A stretch of DNA of 64,000 nt from Prunus persica (lineage: Eukaryota; Streptophyta; Magnoliopsida; Rosales; Rosaceae): contig NC_034015.1 in NCBI RefSeq assembly GCF_000346465.2, positions 11,551,044 through 11,615,043 of the forward strand, in the 5' to 3' direction. Numbering within the stretch: the first letter of the stretch is position 1; each line of letters starts with the position of its first letter. Shown piece after piece: positions 1 through 10,519 of the stretch. A program made the translations under genes and the position numbers. The notes below the pieces were generated by a model. That model made no database searches and was not told the DNA's origin. It saw nothing but the letters and a program-made list of their open reading frames with translations.

Positions 1-612
1 ACACTAATTATATTGGTGATTGGTTTTCAAGTTTTGGTGCAAGCAAAGGTTGATGCTCCTGCTCGCTCTGCTTCCCTTCCAATTAATCCTCATTGTCATT
101 TATCATTTCATTCTTTAACAACGGTGGTCCGACCAAAAAACCGCTCTATTGTGACGATGAGGAAATCAAAGCTCCGGCATGTCATGAGCTCAGTTAGACT
201 TGCCATCTGTGTTGAAACATGCTAGACTAAATGTATCTGGTTGATGCATACGTATCATCAATTTGAATATTGTTTGGAGATGTGTTCGATAGCCTGCTTC
301 AACAAAAAATCTCCACATGTGTGATCGTACGAAAGTTGGTCAACACCAAAATTTTGATTTCGTTGTAAAAGTATTCTTAGTTTGCTCTCTTTTTCTTTTG
401 TGGAAACAGATATACACGGTGGAAATGTTTATTTTCCTGAATATCTCACGTGTTACATTGTCGAATTGTTAATTTGAATCATACATTCAAACAAGATTTC
501 ATCTAATTAATTATTCAAATTACAATAATAATTGGCAAAAAAAAGTTCAATTTTCTCCCATAAATCACTTGTAGTCTTGTACTAAGATTCAAGGTATCTT
601 TATTGAACTTGT

Positions 613-620
<8 letters not shown>
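1..620. other. No recognisable gene
   Basis: AT-rich sequence. The one sizeable open frame (13-225, +) has no recognisable motif and no splice context, so I see no gene here. The stretch ends at a TA microsatellite. Confidence 0.5.

Positions 621-648
<28 letters not shown>
621..648. repeat. (TA)n microsatellite, left part
   Basis: About 14 TA units. The same repeat resumes at 1023 and again at 8787, so one original TA tract appears to have been split by two insertions, a MITE and a pararetrovirus. Confidence 0.9.
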
Positions 649-653
<5 letters not shown>

Positions 654-1022
654 CTTCTATTGAGGGATCCCTTAAATAATTTTATTTGAAGGACGCTTTT
701 TAGGGTACTCTACCATTTTTTTCCCAATGATCCAAACAATCTATTTTTTAGGTCTTCATTCATAGATCATCTTTACAAAAAAAATTAGACAAATCGAAAA
801 CTGTTTCGACATCCAATTGTGTCTTATAAAATCAATGAACACGGTGCTTCAAGAAAATGCTAAAATTTCAATAACTTAATTGAGTGGTCAAATGATATCG
901 GATTCTAGTGATTTTTTGTAGAGATGATCTTTGAATGAGTATCTACAAAATAGACGGTTTGGATTAGTAAAATACAATCCGAAGTGGGGCCTACAAAGGG
1001 TGTTCCTCAAATAGAAGGAGAC
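649..1022. mobile_element. TA-flanked MITE (family copy 1)
   Basis: Terminal inverted repeats are visible: the left end begins GTCTCCTTCTATTGAGG and the right end is the reverse complement with one extra base (CCTCAAATAGAAGGAGAC). TA lies directly outside both ends, as expected of a Tc1/mariner or Stowaway-like TA target duplication, although the surrounding TA repeat makes the duplication ambiguous. It has no coding capacity. A related copy in opposite orientation lies at about 56146-56502. Confidence 0.75.
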
Positions 1023-1046
1023 TATATATATATATATATATATATA
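1023..1046. repeat. (TA)n microsatellite, middle part
   Basis: TA repeat separating the right end of the MITE from the left end of the endogenous virus. Confidence 0.9.
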
Positions 1047-1047
1047 T

Positions 1048-4000
1048 GCAGACTTATAAAAGGTAATCCTAGGATAACCTCATCAGTGATATTTTTAACT
1101 AAGACAAACGAAGTTTTAAAACAAACTTTGTTTTGGCAAATATGGGCTTTAGGCAACTCATAATTCAACTGGAGAGATTTTCCTGAAGCAGTGCTTAGGG
1201 TTTCTCGAGACTTCTGGTAGTACTTAGTAGGAATTAGACCTTCCTGAATACAGTTAAGGTCAGCTCCTGAATCAAATAAGGCAACTGTGGTAAACTCAAA
1301 ATCTTTGACAACTATTGTAACTTTCGAATACCATTTTCGGAAATTGACTTGTTTGATTAAGTTGACAACTGGGGTTTCTTCGTCAGAACCAGCAGGGCTG
1401 TCTGACTGGCTACTGGGCACTAAAGGCATTTTGCCTTTTTGAAGACTTGTTAAGTCTTGCCTGATTGTATGGTTTTCAACCTGCAACTGGTTACTAATCT
1501 GTCTTAACTCGGCTAATTCTTGTTTGACTATTTTGACTTCTAACTGGAGGTCTTGTAAGGTAACTTCTTTCTTTTTCTGGGCGAACTTTTCTATAGTAGT
1601 GGCTAAACTGACTGGCTGTGGTTTAGGACTACTAGAGCTTTCCTGACTGATGACTTTTCGCAATTTTTTCAAATAATCAGACTTTAACTCAGGGTTTTCT
1701 ACTCGGCTGATTAAATCAATTAACAATTCTTCTTGTTCTTCCTGTTTAGTAAGAACAAAGATGGACTTTAATCTATTACAGCATTTATCGGTGCAACCAA
1801 ATTGTATATCAGGGGAACTAGGCTGAGAATCTGAAGCTTGTTCAGAATCATATCCAGAACTGGCAACTAAGGTTTCAGGGCTACTTGTTTCAGAGTCTCG
1901 CAACTCTAAAACTTGGATCAACTTTTCTCTTTCAGCTTCTGAGATTTGCAACTGCTTAATGGCATCTTTAACTTTACACTCAGAGGCATAATGACCAAAT
2001 TTTTGACATTTAAAACATTTAACTTTGGACTTATCGGTTTTGGATCGACTTTTCTGGGCTTTCCTGGGGGCTTTAGACCAATTTTTTCTTTTAAAACTTT
2101 TTCTTTTCTTATAAAACTCATTATCACTTTTAACTGCAAAATGTTTTCTTTTAGAGGAAAACCTGCGCTTCCTAAGGTGACTAGGCTTAGACTTATTTCT
2201 TCTGGAGGGCGGAATACTACTGAGACCATACTGTTCACAGAAGTTTCCTAACTCATATTTGGCTGATTTCCTATCGGACTGTATTTGTTTTCCGATTTTG
2301 TAATCAACACACATTTTCATACCAACTTGATTAATTGTGCTTATAATATTACCATAAGTTAGACTATCCCAATCAATATGACCTAATTCATTACTGAGGG
2401 TAGTTCGGATCTTATGGGCAAATAGGTTTGGCAGACCATTGACAAACTTTTCTTTCCAGAATGGTTGGTTACTATCGTCTCTAAGCATTACTCTAGAGAT
2501 GAAGACATCCTTGTACCATCTGAAATCAGACAACTTTGGGCATCTAAGATTACTCAACTGATCATGGATCCTAGCAGTTTGATTACTAGGGGTTCCTATG
2601 AAATGGTCGATTATGGTGTAAAACAGAGTGTTGACACCGTCTTCTATACCTTGACCTACTCGTTCGTCAAATATAGGGTGGCCGTCATCATTAAGTTTTA
2701 CAGCAAAGGTTATTCGGCTTTTAGACTCAGGACTCAGATGTTTATCCCACCAACTTCTGAGAGTACCGGTGAAACCAGTAACTAACAGAGGGACAATTTC
2801 AGACTGTCTGAAGCTGTGATTGGTGATATAACTATTGGCAACCATAGACATATGTTGTAACTTATTGAGGATCTCTTGCTCAGAGAGACCATCAATGTTC
2901 CATTCATACAATTTGTCGGAAGAAACAGAGAACTGGGTTTGCAGGTTTCTTTCTTCAAATTGAATGTCAGGGGGTGTCGGGCGACTATACCAATTTTTGG
3001 TCAGACTACTGGGGGTGACAAACTTTTCTAATTTCTTAACTTTGGGTTCAACTTGAATTTCTAAAGTTTGAAAGGCTTTTTCAATTTTAGAAATATTACT
3101 TACTTCTGACGACTCAGACTCAGAGGTGTTTTCTACTGCAAAAGCATCTAGTGTTTTAAGACCAGATTTCTCCACTTTGGCAGGGGTCAACTGGGCTAAC
3201 ATGTCTTCTATTTTCTTCATTGTGGGTGTGATCTTAAGAGACGGGCTAGACCTAAGATCCTGGAACTGGACAATTGGTTTTTCAACTTTCTTTTTAGACT
3301 CTACGTCTGTAGAACCTAGCTTATCAATTTTAGTTTCAATTGTATCCAACTGTTTTCCTATAACGATTAGACTCTGGTTGGTATAATTATTTTGCTCAAG
3401 AATCTTTCTATTACTGTCAGTACTTTCAAAAGTTTTGAAAGGGGTGGCAGGAATAGACGCATTCTTATGCTCAATAATTATGGTTTCGACTGGAGGATGG
3501 CTGGATTCAACGACAGACTTATCTGACATTTTCCATTTTTCCTTAGTCAAAGTTTTCAACTCATCACTAGACATATAGCGGCTTTCAACAAAATCAAGGT
3601 AGAAAATTTCAACTTGGGCAGACCGCATGTAATCTTTCCATTCACTAAAGATTTCTAAGCGGCGTTGGACTTCTGGATAGGCTTGGTGGTAACTATCTCG
3701 TCTAGACTGGTTCTCAGGGGCTTTGAGATGTTTGTTTAGACGTGACCAATCAATTTTAAATTTTCTATTAAGGGTTCTTAACTGGTTATCAACTGTGGCA
3801 TAGTTTTCAACTACAAAGTCAGACTGGGTAGGTGACTCAGGGGATTCTGACTTTTCATCAACTGGAGCCGTGCCATAGCAGGGCTGGGTTACCTGAGAGG
3901 ATCTTCTCAGGGACTCAAGTTTCAAATCTATCATAGTTTTTTCTAACTCTAGGTCTCGTTCTAGAGTAGAGGAAGAGGCAGTAAAGGAATGCCGAGCAGG

Positions 4001-4930
4001 GGCATGCCTTTGCGACTGACCTGGGGTTGGTAACTGGTGTAACTGGACATTAGACTTACGTAGAGGCTGGCTATCGAACCTAATCTTAACCGTGCCATCT
4101 AGGTACTGCTGGATATAGTCTAAATTGTTTAGACTACGTTGAATTGGAGCTGGTTGGCTCTCGGTAACTAGGGTCCAATCTGTTGGAAGGGCAACTTCTG
4201 ACCATTTAATGGTCTGAGGAACTTGAATATGGGCATCTGAGGTGTGACTCTGGATCAGGACTGTCTGATCCTTTGGGCTTTTGTTTAAGGCCTGGAAGTT
4301 CATATTGGTTCCGGTGACCTTATAGTAAATTCTGTAAACTAGGGCCAGAGGCTGGGTTCCTGGGAGGACATTATAGCCTTCTGTCTTAATATTGAGAGTT
4401 AGGGTTCTCAATATGTGCGGATCACTAAGGCTTACAGTGAAGTCTGGGTAACAATCAAAATGAACTGGACCGTTACACAAACTAGACTCAATTACTCCTA
4501 AGGTACTGTCACTGAACGCGGTGAACCGGGCATCGCGTAAACAGAGCAGTATGGAGGCTTTTAATCCTAACCTGGTTAGGGGCTTAACGGCAACTTGAAC
4601 AAGACCAATATGCAGGAAATTGTTTCCATCAGTCTTGTGCTTTTTGATTGACTCAAGATTAAGCAACTGGCAAGTTTCGTGTTCTTTAAGAGCGTAAACT
4701 TGTTCAACTGTTTTGACATGTGTGGTGCTATTAAAACTAGAAGGCAACCAATGTTTCTTATAGATTTTTTGACTCGGGACTTTAGGGATATTCCAATCTC
4801 TAAAATCTAATTGTTCTTTGCAACTAGAATCATATTCAAATTGTTCTTCATTAACTATCTCTGGGAGTCGACTTATACTGGCTTTAGAACTGCTTGACTT
4901 ACAGGAATTTGACCTAAGAAAACGACTCAT
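1048..4930 (-). CDS. Endogenous caulimovirid ORF1, 5' part: movement protein, coat protein, aspartic protease
   Basis: About 1294 viral codons, open from ATG at 4930 to the TA repeat, where the frame runs on into a meaningless Ile-Tyr tail. Domains in order: a 30K-type movement domain at about residues 95-230; a long linker and coat region with basic Lys/Arg-rich stretches; a CCHC zinc knuckle (CFKCQKFGHYASEC, about residues 971-984), the nucleic-acid-binding mark of caulimovirid coat proteins; a coiled-coil-like Leu/Glu/Gln stretch at about 1135-1180; and a retropepsin-like aspartic protease with DSGAD at about 1220 and the later ILGLPF motif. The RT that should follow in frame is found instead at 8786. 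No internal stop or frameshift was seen. The product would normally be a polyprotein cut by its own protease; here it is truncated. Confidence 0.88.
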
Positions 4931-5245
4931 GGCTACTCAAGTGTTTGACTCAAACGGACTGAGGAAGAAGATAAACAGGGACTTCTTAGACTCACCGTTT
5001 ACTCTACAAATAACCTATTAACCTTTCTCAATTTTCTGTCTCCTGCCCAGCACAAACGCCCTACCCTCGGGACTTACAGATCTAGCAAAAAGGACTCACG
5101 GGTCAGACCTTAGAGAAAGATGAACAGACAACTTGGAGAATAAAAGAAAAGAAGAGGAAGAAGATGAAACCTTCTACTCAGATGCTTAAACCAGCCACTT
5201 GGGCGGGAATGAGTAGCAGACTTAGACAAAGACCGTAACTCTTAC

Positions 5246-5258
5246 GGCTCTGATACCA
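5246..5258 (-). promoter_or_regulatory. tRNA-iMet primer-binding site of the endogenous virus
   Basis: The minus strand reads TGGTATCAGAGCC, complementary to the 3' end of plant initiator tRNA-Met and the standard minus-strand priming site of caulimovirids, where genome numbering conventionally begins. It lies in the intergenic region about 315 bases upstream of the ORF1 ATG, as expected. Confidence 0.92.
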
Positions 5259-5724
5259 AAAGAAGGGGACACAGAGAGATAGCGAGAAAGAAGATGAATA
5301 TGATTATGCAGCAACTTAACTCAACAATCAGACTAATGCATATGCAGAAAATAATGCATATATGAAATTAGTCAAAATAGAATAATTTTAAAATAGCAAC
5401 TTCTATTATACTCACAAAGGTTGCAACTGCAAACTTCAACACACTTAAACTATGTACAAGCGTGATTTCTCTAAAGGTGTTTCAGAGAGAATCTTTAAAA
5501 ACTGGAAAAATAAAAGGCAGCTAGTAAAACTAGTTCTGCCTACAACTGAGGCCGAAGCTTGAATTTAAAGACAACTTTCAACTATGGTTTACAAAAGCAA
5601 CTATGGTTGGACAACTGTAAGATCACGGTTATTCAACCTGATTCAACTTTTAGCAACTGTGGAGGTAACTTTGACTTCTGCAGATGCTTTCGGCTACTTT
5701 TGGTGATTTGTCAAAAGCGAACAG

Positions 5725-5790
5725 TGCTTTGTCTGCTGCTTTCGGCGATCTGATTAAAGTAAAAGCAGAGATGCTTTGTCTGCTGCTTTC
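5725..5790 (-). repeat. 19-base direct repeat in the viral intergenic region
   Basis: Two identical copies of TGCTTTGTCTGCTGCTTTC (plus strand) at 5725-5743 and 5772-5790, 47 bases apart, upstream of the putative TATA box. A related partial copy (TGCTTTCGGC) lies near 5685. Repeats in this position could be enhancer elements, but this is inference. Confidence 0.6.
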
Positions 5791-5872
5791 ACGTGGATTG
5801 GCATCTTCTTTTGACAGAGTGATCTGTCGGCAACTACTTTTGACGAGGCTTGCTTGTCGGCAACTGAGGCAA

Positions 5873-7177
5873 TTATGGATAGGATTCCCCGAGATCATAG
5901 GCATCATAGGGATCCTGGCTGTCATCATACCAAGGCTTTGACTTGGCAGGACTCTGCATGGGCTGGCAACTAGACGATGAGGGAGAATCATTGTCCTCAT
6001 CATCATCCATCTGGGAGGCCTGGATGATCAGCTGGCGTGCAATTTCCTGGAGCTCAGCTTTAGACTTTCCTTCAATTGATAAGGATGATCTGACTGAGCC
6101 TGTAGGAGATACTGGGCGAGGAACTGGCTCCCGGGGGAGGTCATTATAGACATACTTGGCAATTCTGTCAACTTCAAACTTGTCCCACCATTTGACTGAG
6201 AATTGGCGGGCAAATACTCGGACATCCTTGGTAATGGCATAAGACCATTTGAGGATCCAAGGCACTTTGTATCTGGCACAAAACAGCAACTGTTTGGGGA
6301 AAAATAAATCAACTAGAGAAAACTTGGCTTTTTTGGCATAATGGTGAATCAACTCAAGAACTGAGGCTGGTAGAATTTCGTCAACTGGACCATATTTTTC
6401 CCACCAGTGAAGAAACCAGTAGGGGAATGGGCTTTTAAACTTATTATCAAAATTAATGAACCAGGAATGACTAAAATCTTCAGATTGGTGAAGAAAGATA
6501 GTATACCAGGCTTCAATATAATCCGAATAATTATATTGTAATTTTGACTTAAGCATTTTCAACTCATAGGGATGGCTACTGAAAGATTGTTGACTGACAA
6601 TTTGATGAATGTATAGAGAATGATAAAGAATGGTTTCAGGATGATCCCGATCCTTTATCGGCTTAATTTCAACTGATTGTGTCTCAAGCAATATATCTCT
6701 ATAGTACTTGAGGGACTTATAGGGACTCTGGGGCATATAATGAAATCCAGGAGGGAAATAGTGTTTGGCAATTTCTACTGGATTTGCATGAATATCATAA
6801 ACAGACTCAATGACAAATAGATGGGAATTACTCTTAGGCAAATAAGGAGACGATTTTTTGTGGACAACTGATGGCCCTGCAGGGATTTCAACTGCAAAGG
6901 GGTCATAACTGGAAATTAAGGTGGATTGATAACTGGGGCGAACTTGGCCAACTGTGGATCCTAAAGAGGAAAATCTGTTTGCAACTGAAATTGGAGTGGC
7001 AACTGATAATGGGGGGTGACCCGGATATGGAACTATTTGTTTGGGCAACTCTGGCTTAGGTTGACTCATGGAGGAAGGAAGGACTCTGAACGACTGGGAT
7101 GACTGGGTCGACTTGGGCGACTTGGGCAACTTGGGTTGACTGGCTACTGCTTTTTGTTTATCTTTCTTGGGAGCCAT
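5873..7177 (-). CDS. Endogenous caulimovirid ORF2, unknown function (434 aa)
   Basis: Intact 434-codon frame whose ATG overlaps the end of the RT-RNase H frame by 34 bases (7144-7177), the tight packing typical of viral genomes. The N-terminal ~80 residues are Lys/Ser/Pro/Gln-rich and basic (MAPKKDKQK). The central part (about 120-340) is rich in aromatic residues (Trp, Tyr, Phe, His) and probably folded. The C-terminus is acidic and serine-rich (DDDEDNDSPSSSS) and ends in a Tyr/Asp-rich tail. A second ORF of unknown function after ORF1 is characteristic of florendoviruses. I see no catalytic motif and give no function. Confidence 0.82.
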   Translation of the reverse strand: MAPKKDKQKAVASQPKLPKSPKSTQSSQSFRVLPSSMSQPKPELPKQIVPYPGHPPLSVATPISVANRFSSLGSTVGQVRPSYQSTLISSYDPFAVEIPAGPSVVHKKSSPYLPKSNSHLFVIESVYDIHANPVEIAKHYFPPGFHYMPQSPYKSLKYYRDILLETQSVEIKPIKDRDHPETILYHSLYIHQIVSQQSFSSHPYELKMLKSKLQYNYSDYIEAWYTIFLHQSEDFSHSWFINFDNKFKSPFPYWFLHWWEKYGPVDEILPASVLELIHHYAKKAKFSLVDLFFPKQLLFCARYKVPWILKWSYAITKDVRVFARQFSVKWWDKFEVDRIAKYVYNDLPREPVPRPVSPTGSVRSSLSIEGKSKAELQEIARQLIIQASQMDDDEDNDSPSSSSCQPMQSPAKSKPWYDDSQDPYDAYDLGESYP

Positions 7178-8782
7178 TGTGCATCCTGCAAGAACTCTCG
7201 AGTGAGAAAATCAGGAACAGAATTCTCACTGCCTTTCAAATATTCAATTTCAAAATCAAATATGCTTAAAATACTTTGCCATCTTGCAAAAATCTGTTTA
7301 GATGCAATGTTTTGAACATCTTTTTCTAAAACATGTTTTGCAGACTTGCAATCAACTCGGATTAAAAACTTTTGATTAAGCAAATCATCTTGAAATTTAC
7401 TAATGCATAATACAATAGCTAATATTTCTTTTTTAATAGTACTGTAATTATGCTGCGACTGAGTCCAGGTTCCAGAATGGAATCGAACAATTTGTTCTGG
7501 AGAACTTGGACTAACTTTTTGCTTAAGAATGCCACCATAACCTATGTCAGAGGCATCAGTTTCAACTATTTTGAATGAATCAACTGAAGGAATACCAAGA
7601 CAGGGAAGTGTCTTGACATGGGACTTAATCTGTTTAACAACTTCAGTATGAGTAGACGACCAAGGAGGAGGATTACTCTGCAACCTATCAAATAGGGGCT
7701 TACACTGTTTTCTCAGATTCTGATAGAAGTCAGAGATATAATTTAGAGATCCTAAAAACCTCTGAAGCTGACTCTTGTCAAGAATTTGATCAAGGAACTT
7801 ATCAGCAAACTGAATGACTCGATCAATTGGAGATATTTGAGATTGGCAAATATTGAAACCAAGAAAACGAATATTGGTTTGGAACAACTTGATCTTTTTG
7901 GCAGAAACAACTAAGCCATTTTGTTTGAAAACTTGAAGGAACTTATGCAAATGCTTCCAATGTTGTTTTATTGACTCAGAAAAGATCAGAACATCATCAA
8001 TATAGACAATCGAAAACTGGCTGTAAGGATTGAATATATCATTCATGATATTCTGGAATTCACTAGGAGCATTTTTCAAACCAAAAGGCATTACATTCCA
8101 TTCATAATGACCAAAAGGAGTGACAAATGCAGTCTTATATCTATCTGACTCATCTATTTGGATTTGCCAGAAACCACTTTTCAAATCAAACTTAGAGTAG
8201 ACAACTGCTTTTTCTAATCGGTTAATGAGATCTCTTTTATTAGGTATAGGATACCTAATCCATTCTAGGACCGCATTAAGAGGCTTGTAATTGATAACTA
8301 ATCTTGGGACTCCTCTTTCTAATTCAGCATTTTTCTGAACATAAAAAGCAGGACACGACCAAGGAGACTTACTCTTACGAATTATTTTCTTTTGAAGCAA
8401 CTCTTCAATTTCTTTCTTACAAAACTCCATCATTTCTTGACTCATTTGGATTGGCCTGGCTTTAGTGGGGATATTTTTCTCACTAAAGGATTTGATGTAA
8501 GGAAGACGGACGACATGCTGCTTCCTATACCAAAAGGCTGTGGGCAACTCAGAACAAATTTCTTCTTTTAATTTTTGTTCAAATTTTTGAATTTGCAACT
8601 GTAAGGACTGACTGGCAAGTTGTTGTTCAACTCTTTTAAACTTAATCTCTTCTTTAAGAAAATTCAACTGGTTAGTTTTCTGGACAACCTGAAGGGACCT
8701 AGAGACAGACTGTTTCTGTAGGGCTTTCAGATTATGCAACTCCGGTTTGGAAAGAAAACTAAACTTAACTTTCTCACCTAGC

Positions 8783-8787
<5 letters not shown>
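7144..8787 (-). CDS. Endogenous caulimovirid ORF1, 3' part: reverse transcriptase and RNase H
   Basis: Open for 547 codons. The apparent first Met is an artefact of the junction: the ATG is made from the flanking TA repeat plus the first viral base. Upstream of the RT is a Gln/Lys/Leu-rich, probably coiled segment. RT motifs include PFGLKNAPSEFQ, the active-site YIDD at about residue 262, and RFLGFNI. RNase H follows, with DASDIGYGG at about residue 411 and later acidic residues (VDCKSA; VPDFLTRE near the end). This is the polymerase that copies pregenomic RNA to DNA in caulimovirids. It has no stop or frameshift, but here it is separated from the N-terminal half of ORF1 by the permutation and has no own promoter in view. 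Confidence 0.92.

Positions 8788-8814
<27 letters not shown>
8787..8814. repeat. (TA)n microsatellite, right part
   Basis: About 14 TA units directly abutting the right end of the viral insert; continuation of the tract at 621-648 and 1023-1046. Confidence 0.9.
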
Positions 8815-8815
<1 letters not shown>

Positions 8816-9277
8816 CATTAACAAGTTCAACCATCACTTCTTATACCCTATAGATTTTGGAAGTACGAGTGCAATAACTGCTACCCTTCTACTTCTTATC
8901 GAAACGATTCATTCATCCATGGCTGTGACTTGTTTTCTTCTTTTAATAGAAACGTGGGACTACAATAAAGTGGATACATCATTTATCTATAGAAAATTAT
9001 GTGAAGTTTGTGTTTAATATATGGATCCGACTCCATCAACTGCGAGAGGCTTTGTGCATTGAAACAATTGCTCAATCATATCAAGCAAAAGGAGACAACC
9101 ATCGATCATTCATCAGTCAACCAGCAGCCAAGGTCCTTTTTTCGAATCTCCACTCTCCCAACATCGTTTATATAAGTCAACAAAATTTTTTTTAAAAAAA
9201 AAAAACCGAGCATTGTGACAGCCCCACCATAGAACTTCCTCATACATAAAGCGTCACACGTGTAGTAAATAAAGAAC
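8815..9277. other. No recognisable gene
   Basis: Unique-looking AT-rich sequence with a short A/T run near 9188-9204. No gene or repeat ends recognised. Confidence 0.4.
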
Positions 9278-9280
9278 TTA

Positions 9281-9680
9281 GAGCATTCACAATGGGCTTC
9301 CTAAACCACTTTCTTAGACAAATTTTAGGGAGGAATTGTAAAAATACAATTCCAACCATCCATGCTCCGTATCCACCTCCTAAAATAGGAAGTCCCCTAA
9401 GTGCTCCTAAATCTGAGGAGAGATAAAGGATTCTTAGTGGCTCCCTATAATTTAATGATGCTTTATTTAATGAATATCTCAAACCTTTATTTAATGCTAA
9501 CTATTTTTTGTTTTATTTTTTAATAGAGATGGACCAATCAAAAAAGAGTTATAACATTTATGAATCTCCAAATTAGATAGTATGGTTGGAGTTAAAATGT
9601 TTTAGAGAGCTCCCAAAATAGCTTCTTATATTTTTAGCTAAATTTTAGCTAAGAAACAGAGAGCATCATTGTGGATGCTC
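9281..9680. mobile_element. Harbinger-like MITE with TTA target duplication
   Basis: A 400-base element with TIRs GAGCATTCACAATG (left) and CATTGTGGATGCTC (right), flanked on both sides by TTA (9278-9280 and 9681-9683), the target duplication of PIF/Harbinger elements. There is no coding capacity. Confidence 0.85.
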
Positions 9681-9683
9681 TTA

Positions 9684-10516
9684 GTAATTTGATGAACTAT
9701 GAATTTTTAATTTTATGTTCCTTGTTGAATTATTTGTTTGGTCCTTTATAATATTTAAAATATAGAAATTGATGAGTAGTTATAAATTTATTATCAATAC
9801 ATATGGTCTATGTCTTTTTATATATTTTTGTTCAGGACTTTGCTTTTTGTACGAGGGCCTAAAATCTCATAGCTGGCCCTAGCTTGTATGCTTCACAAAT
9901 GCCAATCTCCACTCAAGTCGTAAGTTGTCAAACTCTCGCATAGCTTGACTGCTCACAAAACAACCACTTTCTCTATCAAATTTTAGTACCCAAATTGTGC
10001 ATTACTGCATTTCTACTCCAGGACTCGTAAGAACTTCTGTTTATAAGCACTTTTCACTTGAACTGTATTGAAGCTTTTATAAAATATTTAAGTGCTTTAT
10101 AAAGAAGCAATTAATTGCTTCTCTAGAAAGCTAAAAGAATACTTCCACAAAACACTTTTAATTTTTTATGTCAAAACACACTAAAGTGACATGCCCGCCT
10201 GAATTTGGATATACTCAACAATCCCCAACCAATACAGACACAAATGATCAAATATAAAATGAGTCGAATAATATAGATATAACCCACATCACTTCTAATC
10301 CCAGTAGTCTCGTGTGAATTACTATTCTGTACTTTCTCCCTTCTTTTTCTTTGCACAGCAAGACTATTTTACCCTTTTTTAAAAAAATTTCTTCTCTTTA
10401 TGTTTAGATTCTATTCATGAAGGCTACAATAAGGGGTAATAATGAGGGGGTTCTTAGCAACCGTCCGATCTAGTGTATAGCAGAGTTGTTATTGACTATT
10501 GGATTGAACCCCCTCA
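9684..10516. other. Intergenic, with MITE-like fragment near 10030-10190
   Basis: No gene seen. Part of the stretch (about 10030-10170) is rich in AAGTGCTTT/AAGCACTTTT words with partial inverted symmetry, like degenerate hAT-type MITEs elsewhere in the window (54361, 60000). Confidence 0.4.
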
Positions 10517-10519
10517 TTA

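Larger units (their letters stand above)
4931..5872 (-). promoter_or_regulatory. Viral intergenic region (leader and putative promoter)
   Basis: About 940 bases between the end of ORF2 and the start of ORF1 in viral sense, the usual place for the pregenomic RNA promoter, leader and primer-binding site of caulimovirids. A possible TATA box (TATAATAG, minus strand, 5410-5403) lies about 150 bases upstream of the primer-binding site. A 19-base direct repeat lies further upstream (5725-5790). Promoter activity is inferred from position only. Small open frames here are not conserved-looking. Confidence 0.55.
1047..8786 (-). mobile_element. Endogenous caulimovirid (florendovirus-type), full length, circularly permuted
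   Basis: About 7.74 kb of viral sequence read on the minus strand, between TA repeats. In viral order from the primer-binding site (5258) it runs: leader, ORF1 movement-coat-protease (4930 to 1048), then jumps to 8786 for RT-RNase H (to 7144), then ORF2 (7177 to 5873), then the intergenic region. This is a complete circle opened inside ORF1. Domain order, two-ORF layout, size and integration in TA microsatellites match the florendovirus group described from many flowering-plant genomes. No integrase or LTR is seen, so capture by host end joining is likely. All three open stretches lack stop codons, which suggests a young or little-decayed copy. As integrated, ORF1 is split and cannot give one polyprotein from this copy. 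Assignment to family is firm; to genus it is strong but not tested by alignment. Confidence 0.9.

Noticed and set aside
1918..3386. Open frames on both strands inside viral ORF1 (for example 1946-2251 +, 2465-2785 +, 3126-3386 +)
   Set aside because: Out-of-frame or antisense shadows of the long movement-coat-protease frame, without motifs of their own.
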